This document shows, one piece after another, positions 14,609 through 19,947 of a stretch of DNA of 19,947 nucleotides (the first letter of the stretch is position 1; every line of letters starts with the position of its first letter). The DNA lies in the NCBI RefSeq assembly GCF_040649515.1, contig NZ_JBEZFP010000160.1, positions 1 through 19,947 on the forward strand. The letters are read 5' to 3'. Under the pieces are notes generated by a model. That model saw only the letters and a list, made by a program, of their open reading frames with translations. It was not told where the DNA came from and did not search any database. The DNA is from Yinghuangia elevatio. GTDB lineage: Bacteria > Actinomycetota > Actinomycetes > Streptomycetales > Streptomycetaceae. A program made the translations under genes and the position numbers.

Positions 14609-15534
14609 CCGACGCACCACCGGCCGGCCCGCGGCCCGGGAACGCTCCGGACCGGGCCGCGCCCCGCACCGCCGCACCGGGCACCGACATCCCGCTCCTC
14701 GCCGTCGCGCACGGCACCCGCGACCCCGAAGGCCGCGCCGCCGTCGCCGAACTCCTCGACCTGGTCCGGGCTCTGCGCCCCGGCCTCACCGTCGGACTCG
14801 GCTACGTCGACGTCGCGGAACCGCTGCTCGCCGACACCCTGGCCCGCATGTCCGGGCCGGTCGTCGCCGTACCGCTGCTCCTCGGCGCGGGCTACCACGT
14901 ACGCGAGGACATACCCGCGGCCCTCGCCACCGCACCCCAGGTCCAGGCCCGCGTCGCCCGCGTCCTCGGCCCGGACCCGCTCCTCGCCGAAGTCCTCGGC
15001 GAACGCCTCGCGGCGGCATGGCCGCCCTGCTGTCCACAGCCTGTGGACAGTCCGCGGCATGTCCTTGACAGTGGCCCTGACGCCACCGACGCCACCGACG
15101 CCACCGACGCCACCGCAGCCTTCGCCGACTGCCAGGCCATCGTGCTCGCCGCCGCCGGATCCACCGACCCCGGAGCCAACGCCGACACCGCCCGCATGGC
15201 CGGCATCCTCGCCGACCGCACCGGACTCCCGGTCGTCCCCTCCTACCTGTGCGCGGGCACCCCCACCCCCGCCGACGCGGTCGCCGCGCTGCGCGCCGAG
15301 GGCATCCACAACATCGCCGTGTCCGGCTACCTCATGAGCCCCGGCTACTTCGCCCGCAAAGCCGCCGCCTCCGGCGCCACCGCCACCGCGGCCCCCCTCG
15401 GCGCCCACCCCGCCCTGGCCCGCCTCGTCCTCGCCCGCTACGACGAAGTGCTCCGTACCGGCGCGGGGACCGAGACCGGGCCACCCGCCGAACCCACGCC
15501 GCTGCCGTCACCCCCTGACGCACGACGCCCATGA
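14605..15534 (+). CDS. CbiX/SirB-type sirohydrochlorin chelatase
   Basis: A 309-residue cytoplasmic chelatase with two homologous halves. The first half has AVAHGTRDPEG (H36) and AGYHVREDIP (H98), the usual metal-handling histidines. The second half keeps the fold (IVLAAAGSTDPGANAD, GYLMSPGYFARK) but has Ala-Gly where the first has His-Gly. The GTG start at 14605 overlaps the nnaR stop by 4 nt, so expression is probably coupled. In this setting the likely reaction is iron insertion into sirohydrochlorin to give sirohaem for NirB; cobalt insertion cannot be excluded. The linker (about residues 137-172) is unusual: PPCCPQPVD, then four ATD-type repeats, carrying a DNA palindrome and a 9-bp microsatellite. 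The N-terminal 30 residues are Pro/Arg-rich and probably disordered. Confidence 0.85.
   Translation: MTDAPPAGPRPGNAPDRAAPRTAAPGTDIPLLAVAHGTRDPEGRAAVAELLDLVRALRPGLTVGLGYVDVAEPLLADTLARMSGPVVAVPLLLGAGYHVREDIPAALATAPQVQARVARVLGPDPLLAEVLGERLAAAWPPCCPQPVDSPRHVLDSGPDATDATDATDATAAFADCQAIVLAAAGSTDPGANADTARMAGILADRTGLPVVPSYLCAGTPTPADAVAALRAEGIHNIAVSGYLMSPGYFARKAAASGATATAAPLGAHPALARLVLARYDEVLRTGAGTETGPPAEPTPLPSPPDARRP
15030..15050. repeat. Perfect 10-bp inverted repeat inside the chelatase gene
   Basis: CTGTCCACAG and CTGTGGACAG are separated by a single C. Each arm contains CTGTCCACA in one orientation, one base from the actinobacterial DnaA-box consensus TTGTCCACA. It falls in the non-conserved linker between the two chelatase halves. 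Confidence 0.7.
15079..15114 (+). repeat. 9-bp microsatellite, four exact copies, in the chelatase linker
   Basis: GACGCCACC is repeated four times without error, encoding Asp-Ala-Thr units. Exact identity suggests recent slippage; the 9-bp unit preserves the frame. Confidence 0.9.
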
Positions 15535-15563
15535 GACCGGTCAGCCGGCCCGGTTCGGCCAGG

Positions 15564-15584
15564 CACCGGCGGTTCGCGCCGGTG
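15564..15584 (+). terminator. Hairpin after the chelatase gene
   Basis: CACCGGCG and CGCCGGTG form a perfect 8-bp stem with a 5-nt loop, 29 nt after the chelatase stop. It is a reasonable terminator for the nnaR operon. Confidence 0.5.
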
Positions 15585-15731
15585 GCGCCCGCCAACCGGT
15601 GTGGTGCCGGAGCACCGGCCTGAGGCATGATCCTCGGGTGTCCCGGTCCGACCGTTTCGTGACCGGGCGGGGTTACGTTCGCACGACAATCCGGTGAATC
15701 CGGCGGCGGGGAGAGGGTGGGGAACGCCACC

Positions 15732-16178
15732 ATGGCACGTATGCGCCAGAACACCGTCCCGTGGTGGCGTTGGCGGGCCCAGGTCCGCTCCTCGCTGCAC
15801 ATGTTCGGCGACCCCGCGTTCCAGCAGGAGTGCTGGCTGCCCGGGCGGGCCGAGTACGGCACCATCACCGACGCCGTCTACCGGCTCGTCGGCGACACCT
15901 GGCTCGACCGCTGGTCGGCCGCCACCTACATCGGCCGCATCTTCGTCGACGCCGACGAAGCCGACGCCGTCGACCAGGCCGTCCTCGCCGTCCTGGCGGT
16001 ACTGCACGAAGTCGGCGAGGACGCGCCGCCCTCCGCGTACCTCACCCACCCCGGCTGGGGCGACGTCGCACAGAAGGCCCGCGCCGCGCACGAGCGGCTC
16101 GCCCGTGCCGACGAGGACGACGCCGACCGACGGCCCGACACACTCGAAGTCCTCCGCATCCGGACCGGCGGGCGCTGA
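15732..16178 (+). CDS. Conserved actinobacterial protein of unknown function
   Basis: A 148-residue soluble protein starting MARMRQNTVPWWRWRAQVRS. Possible starts are GTG 15717, ATG 15732 and ATG 15741; I prefer 15732 because a GGTGGGG lies about 10 nt upstream and homologues as I recall them begin near MARMRQN. The Trp-rich N-terminus, a central TDAVYRLVGDTWLDRWSAATYIGRIF and a C-terminal LEVLRI are typical of a streptomycete family with no assigned role. There is no signal peptide or transmembrane helix. It precedes purU by 120 nt on the same strand, so co-transcription is possible but not shown. Confidence 0.8.
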   Translation: MARMRQNTVPWWRWRAQVRSSLHMFGDPAFQQECWLPGRAEYGTITDAVYRLVGDTWLDRWSAATYIGRIFVDADEADAVDQAVLAVLAVLHEVGEDAPPSAYLTHPGWGDVAQKARAAHERLARADEDDADRRPDTLEVLRIRTGGR

Positions 16179-16298
16179 CCACCCGCCGCGACGTGCGATC
16201 CTGGTGGACTATCCGGTGAGCGCGGGCCCGCCGCGGCGCGCCGCACACCGCCCACCCACGAATCAACGCGCAACCCATGCGAGAAGGAAGGCGCCGGC

Positions 16299-17228
16299 AT
16301 GTCCGACCAGCCGCTGAAGCCCGTACTGCCGACGGTCGACGGTGGAACGGTCGGTACCGGCGGAACCGGACCCGCGTCGCGCGACCAATACGTCCTGACA
16401 CTGTCGTGCCCCGACAAGCGCGGCATCGTCCACGCGGTCGCCAGCTTCCTCATGATGACCGGCTGCAACATCGTCGACAGCCAGCAGTTCGGCGACCGCG
16501 ACACCGGCCTGTTCTTCATGCGCGTGCACTTCACCGCGGAGGACGCCGTCACCCTCGACGCCCTGCGCGCCGGCTTCGCCGCCGTCGGGGCGTCCTTCCA
16601 GATGGACTGGCAGATCCACGACGCCGACTCGCGCATGCGCGTCGTGGTGATGGTCAGCAAGTTCGGCCACTGCCTCAACGACCTGCTCTTCCGCGCCAGC
16701 ATCGGTGCGCTGCCGGTCGACATCGTCGCCGTCGTGTCCAACCACCGCGACTTCGCGGAACTGTCGGCGTCGTACGGCGTGCCGTTCCACCACATCCCGG
16801 TCACCCGCGACACCAAGCCCGAGGCCGAGGCCCAGCTCCTCGCCCTGGTCCGCGACCTCGACGTGGAACTGGTCGTCCTGGCCCGCTACATGCAGGTCCT
16901 GTCCAACGACCTGTGCAAGGAACTGGAGGGGCGGGCCATCAACATCCACCACTCCTTCCTGCCGAGCTTCAAGGGCGCCAAGCCGTACCACCAGGCGCAC
17001 GCCCGCGGCGTCAAGCTCATCGGCGCCACCGCCCACTACGTCACCGCCGACCTCGACGAAGGCCCGATCATCGAGCAGGAGGTCGAGCGCGTCGACCACG
17101 CGGTCACGCCCGAACACCTCGTCGCCGTCGGCCGCGACGTCGAGTGCCAGGCACTCTCCCGTGCCGTCAAGTGGCACTCCGAGCACCGCGTGCTGCGCAA
17201 CGGCAGCAGGACCGTCGTCTTCGCCTGA
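16299..17228 (+). CDS. purU: Formyltetrahydrofolate deformylase
   Basis: A 309-residue enzyme hydrolysing 10-formyl-THF to formate and THF, balancing one-carbon pools for purine and glycine/methionine metabolism. An N-terminal ACT domain (about 27-105, YVLTLSCPDKRGIVHAVASF) precedes a formyltransferase-type domain (about 112-290). The catalytic triad is visible: N215 and H217 in INIHHSFLP and D253 in DLDEGPI, with the same 2- and 36-residue spacing as GAR transformylase. The N-terminal 25 residues are a Gly/Thr-rich extension. AGAAGGAAGG precedes the ATG at a good distance. Length is slightly above the usual ~285 because of that extension. Confidence 0.95.
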   Translation: MSDQPLKPVLPTVDGGTVGTGGTGPASRDQYVLTLSCPDKRGIVHAVASFLMMTGCNIVDSQQFGDRDTGLFFMRVHFTAEDAVTLDALRAGFAAVGASFQMDWQIHDADSRMRVVVMVSKFGHCLNDLLFRASIGALPVDIVAVVSNHRDFAELSASYGVPFHHIPVTRDTKPEAEAQLLALVRDLDVELVVLARYMQVLSNDLCKELEGRAINIHHSFLPSFKGAKPYHQAHARGVKLIGATAHYVTADLDEGPIIEQEVERVDHAVTPEHLVAVGRDVECQALSRAVKWHSEHRVLRNGSRTVVFA

Positions 17229-17324
17229 CCGGTCGCAGCCACGTACCCGGTCCGGGAGCGCGGCCGGGTTCCGGCGGCGCGACCGGGTCCGGCAGCGCCC
17301 CGGGCCCCGCGGCGCGCCCCCGGC

Positions 17325-18080
17325 TCAGTGCCGTGCGGAACCCGCGACCAGCGCCGCCACCCCGATCAGGCCCGCCACCGCCCCCAGCGTCCAGCCCGCC
17401 CGCGCCCCCAACTGCGGGAGCCGGGCGGACTCGGCGGGGTCCCGGCGCGACACGGTGAGCCCCCGCCCGCCGAGCACCGGCGTACCGTCACGGCCCCGGC
17501 TGATCTGCCCGGTGAGGTAGACGCGTTCGCCCGGCAGCAGCACGACCTCGGTCCGATCCAACCGCGAGGACCGCCGCATGCGCCGCGCACCCGGCGCGAA
17601 GTCCACCGCTATCGCGCCACCGGACGACGGGATCCCGCTCACGCTGTCGCGGACCGACACCGGCAGATGGCCCACCCGCAGGCCCGCCGGGTCAACCCGG
17701 ACCGCGCCGGTGTCGTCGCGTACCAGGAACGGCCTTTGCGACGACTGGGTTTCGGTACGCCCACGCCCACGCCGCGCGGGCCGCATCTCCCCGTGGTGCA
17801 GCGGCCCGTCGCCGTCGAAGTCGCGCACCCGGTCGTTGTCCCGCTCCACCCAGTACTCGACGACCGTGCTGGTGAACCACACGCACGAGCGGCCGGAGAC
17901 CGGCGCGTACACCAACGTCTCCGAAAGCGGTTCGACAACCCCGGACACAACCGCCCGGCCGCGGCGGTTCGGGACATCGGCGCAGGCCAGCCGGGTGGCA
18001 TGGGCCGATCGGGTACCCAGCCGCGCGAGCGTGACCGCCACGAGGGCGACCACCAACGCGATGACCCCGACAGTGACCAT
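17325..18080 (-). CDS. Membrane protein with a GIDE-like domain
   Basis: A 251-residue protein with a hydrophobic N-terminal helix (VTVGVIALVVALVAVTLA) and a C-terminal one (about 228-247). The middle resembles the GIDE/BAM-type domain found in bacterial membrane proteins and in eukaryotic MULAN: SGVVEPLSETLVYAPVSGRSCVWFTSTVVEYW, later VRVDPAGL and LLPGERVYLTGQISR. No RING finger is present. The ATG at 18080 has TGAGG 5 nt upstream. Bacterial members are of unknown function and often membrane-linked. It converges on purU and diverges from rtcB, with no evident operon partner. Confidence 0.7.
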   Translation of the reverse strand: MVTVGVIALVVALVAVTLARLGTRSAHATRLACADVPNRRGRAVVSGVVEPLSETLVYAPVSGRSCVWFTSTVVEYWVERDNDRVRDFDGDGPLHHGEMRPARRGRGRTETQSSQRPFLVRDDTGAVRVDPAGLRVGHLPVSVRDSVSGIPSSGGAIAVDFAPGARRMRRSSRLDRTEVVLLPGERVYLTGQISRGRDGTPVLGGRGLTVSRRDPAESARLPQLGARAGWTLGAVAGLIGVAALVAGSARH

Positions 18081-18634
18081 GTGACCTCAACATACGCGGA
18101 TCACCCGGACGGTGTCACGAAGATCTACGCGCGAAAATCCGGCCCGCCGACCACCCCCGGGAACCCGCCGCGACCACCCCGCGAGCGGGCGAAAACCCTT
18201 TGCGGACACACCGCATGGCATGGCTACATGGACCACGTCAGCAGTCCGGCGCGGCTCCGGACCACCTCCGTGGCAGCCGCGCTTCCAGGAAAGGAGCGGT
18301 CCGGTGCGGTTCCGCGAACAAGGCCGACGCCCCTCCGGCAGGTGCGGCGCCTCGGCCCGACGCAGGTAACCCCGTTCCGCTCCTTTCCGCGACCGCCATC
18401 CCACGGCGGTCGCACCGAGGGGCCGCCCCGGCAGCGCCGGGTGCACGGTCCGGCCGCAGGCCGGGACGGCCCCTCACCCTCACCGCCGTTCCGGCCTACG
18501 GACGCACCGGCTTCCGCCGGCCACGTCCGGTCTCCCCGGGTACGGCCCCACCGACTTCGGGCCCGCCACGGCGCCCTACCGCACGCCTGCGGACGTGGCA
18601 GAGACTTGTTGTATCCATCTGGAGTTGAAGACAC
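18081..18634. other. Long non-coding gap upstream of rtcB
   Basis: The gap lies between the divergent GIDE-like gene and rtcB. Its left 170 bases show no clear element. From 18251 it contains several strong inverted repeats, listed as a candidate structured leader. Open frames here are short and Arg/Pro-rich. The last 40 bases before rtcB are AT-richer than the surroundings (TTGTTGTATCCATCTGGAG) and may include the promoter -10 or just the ribosome-binding site. Confidence 0.6.
18251..18466 (+). promoter_or_regulatory. Candidate structured RNA leader upstream of rtcB
   Basis: Nested inverted repeats occur in order. GCGGCT/AGCCGC (18251-18256, 18275-18280) surrounds CCAC/GTGG. GGAAAGGAGCGG (18288-18299) is perfectly complementary to CCGCTCCTTTCC (18377-18388). 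GCGACCGCC/GGCGGTCGC (18389-18397, 18405-18413) directly abuts that long-range stem. GTCCGGCC pairs with GGCCGGGAC (18448-18466) with one bulge. The left arm of the 12-bp pairing contains a Shine-Dalgarno-like AAGGAG in front of a GTG (18304) with a 21-codon frame. I recognise no known riboswitch class. Confidence 0.4.
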
Positions 18635-19831
18635 ATGACGTACACCGAAGTACCCGGCGCGCACGACGTCCCGATCAAGATGTGGACCGATCCCGCGGCG
18701 GTCGAAGGCAAGGCCATGGACCAGCTGCGCAACATCAGCACGCTCCCGTGGCTGCACGGCCTCGCCGTCATGCCCGACGTCCACTACGGCCTCGGCGCCA
18801 CTGTCGGCTCGGTCATCGCGATGAAGGACGCGGTCTGCCCCGCCGCGGTCGGCGTCGACATCGGCTGCGGGATGACCGCGGTCAAGACCTCTTTGACCGC
18901 GAAGGACCTGCCGGACGACCTCTCGAAGCTGCGCAGCCGCATCGAGGCGGCGATCCCGGTGGGGATGGGGGCGCACCGCGAGCAGGTCGACCCGGGCAAG
19001 CTCTACGGGCTCTCGAACGACGGCTGGGACGACTTCTGGGACCGCTTCGACGACGTGGCCGACGCGGTGAAGTTCCGCCGCGGACGTGCCCTTGTGCAAT
19101 TGGGAACGCTTGGCAGCGGCAACCACTTTATTGAGACATGTCTGGATAAAACGGACACTGTGTGGCTCATGTTGCACTCGGGTTCGCGCAACATCGGCAA
19201 GGAGCTGGCGGACTACCACATCAACATCGCGCGAGGCTTGTCGCACAACCAGGGCCTGGTCGACCGGGACCTCGCGGTGTTCATGGCGGAGACGCCGGAG
19301 ATGGCTGCCTACCGCTCCGACCTGTTCTGGGCGCAGGAGTACGCGGCGCGCAACCGCGCGGTGATGATGGCGCTGTTCCAGCAGGTTCTGCGCAGTGAGT
19401 TCCGCAAGGCGAAGGTGACCTTCGACGAGCCGATCAGCTGCCACCACAACTACGTGTCCGAGGAGACGTACGACGGGGTGGACCTGCTCGTCACCCGCAA
19501 GGGTGCGATCCGCGCCGGTTCGGGCGACCTGGGCATCATCCCCGGTTCGATGGGCACGCGCTCGTACATCGTGCGCGGCCTGGGCAACAAGGCGGCGTTC
19601 AACTCCGCTTCGCACGGCGCGGGGCGCAAGATGAGCCGCAACCAGGCCAAGAAGCGGTTCACGATGAAGGACCTCGCGGACCAGACCAGCGGCGTCGAGT
19701 GCCGCAAGGACGCCGGTGTCGTGGACGAAATCCCCGCCGCCTACAAGGACATCGACCAGGTGATGCGGCAGCAGTCCGACCTGGTCGAGGTGGTGGCCGA
19801 GCTCAAGCAGGTCGTCTGCGTCAAGGGGTGA
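18635..19831 (+). CDS. rtcB: RNA-splicing ligase RtcB
   Basis: A 398-residue GTP- and Mn2+-dependent RNA ligase joining 2',3'-cyclic phosphate (or 3'-phosphate) and 5'-OH ends, as in tRNA or rRNA repair. Active-site residues are all present: D75 and C78 in DIGCGM, H164 in GSGNHF, H181 in LHSGSRN, H270-H271 in CHHN, and H327 in SHGAGR, the guanylylated histidine. The ATG at 18635 follows GGAG by 10 nt. Length matches the shorter (~400 aa) bacterial class. No archease, RtcA or RtcR gene lies beside it in the window. Codons between about 19089 and 19180 (CAA, TTG, TTT, ATT, ACA, TGT, GAT, AAA) are strikingly unlike the rest of the gene, though the protein stays canonical there. Confidence 0.95.
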   Translation: MTYTEVPGAHDVPIKMWTDPAAVEGKAMDQLRNISTLPWLHGLAVMPDVHYGLGATVGSVIAMKDAVCPAAVGVDIGCGMTAVKTSLTAKDLPDDLSKLRSRIEAAIPVGMGAHREQVDPGKLYGLSNDGWDDFWDRFDDVADAVKFRRGRALVQLGTLGSGNHFIETCLDKTDTVWLMLHSGSRNIGKELADYHINIARGLSHNQGLVDRDLAVFMAETPEMAAYRSDLFWAQEYAARNRAVMMALFQQVLRSEFRKAKVTFDEPISCHHNYVSEETYDGVDLLVTRKGAIRAGSGDLGIIPGSMGTRSYIVRGLGNKAAFNSASHGAGRKMSRNQAKKRFTMKDLADQTSGVECRKDAGVVDEIPAAYKDIDQVMRQQSDLVEVVAELKQVVCVKG

Positions 19832-19841
19832 CCGTGGTGGC

Positions 19842-19855
19842 GGGGCAATCGCCCC
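19842..19855 (+). terminator. Short hairpin after rtcB
   Basis: GGGGC and GCCCC flank a 4-nt loop AATC, 10 nt after the rtcB stop. The stem is only 5 bp and runs into a C homopolymer whose accuracy is doubtful, so this is a weak call. Confidence 0.3.
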
Positions 19856-19947
19856 CCCCCCACCCGCCCCGGGGGACGGCGAGCCCGGCGGGGCGGGGGG
19901 GGGCGCCCCCCACAGTTTACGCCGATTAGAGAGATAGGAAGATCGGG

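Noticed and set aside
17229..17324. Terminator between purU and the convergent GIDE-like gene
   Set aside because: The gap contains repeated CGGGTCCGG-type words that could pair in several ways, but no single stem stands out.
18304..18369. 21-codon leader peptide (GTG with AAGGAG 7 nt upstream) before rtcB
   Set aside because: Too short and Arg-rich to accept as a gene on sequence alone; kept only as part of the leader-structure finding.

Overview
The window is very GC-rich DNA with strong third-position G/C bias, GTG starts and 4-nt GTGA stop/start overlaps. Its genes match families typical of streptomycete-type actinobacteria: an NnaR-type regulator, actinobacterial NasA and NirBD, a Pro-rich single-span membrane protein, and an HTH/TPR regulator with an RRDFL segment. 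I infer a chromosomal segment from the order Streptomycetales; the genus cannot be set by eye. I support fourteen protein-coding genes and see no tRNA, rRNA, transposase or CRISPR array.

Left part (1-6600): a NarK-type nitrate/nitrite transporter (+) converges across a strong bidirectional hairpin on a small Prim-Pol-like protein (-). A 764-base non-coding stretch with an 8-bp G-rich tandem repeat follows. Next come an HTH/TPR regulator (+) preceded by a 17-bp palindrome, two tandem hairpins, and a Pro-rich membrane-anchored protein of unknown function (+).

Centre (6831-15534): a compact nitrate assimilation locus. On the minus strand nasA (nitrate reductase), an FAD/NAD(P)-dependent oxidoreductase likely to feed it electrons, nirB and nirD (NADH-nitrite reductase) form one operon whose genes overlap by 4 nt or sit 2 nt apart. 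Divergently, nnaR (HemD-like domain plus OmpR-type winged helix) overlaps by 4 nt a CbiX/SirB-type chelatase gene; the chelatase plausibly inserts iron into the sirohaem that NirB needs. The 191-bp divergent region holds phased GlnR-box-like half-sites and a 9-nt inverted repeat (AACACATGT) placed once before each gene. A close relative of that motif lies upstream of narK, so transport, reduction and cofactor supply may be one regulon.

Right part (15732-19947): a conserved small actinobacterial protein of unknown function, purU (formyltetrahydrofolate deformylase), a membrane protein with a GIDE-like domain (-), and rtcB (RNA ligase). A 554-base gap before rtcB can fold into nested hairpins, one of which buries a Shine-Dalgarno-like sequence. 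The final ~90 bases look like a degraded contig end, with homopolymers and an adapter-like tail.

I do not see an obviously new multi-gene system. The most interesting leads are the shared motif and divergent control region of the nitrate locus, the structured rtcB leader, a patch of atypical codons inside rtcB, and a palindrome plus microsatellite inserted in the chelatase linker.
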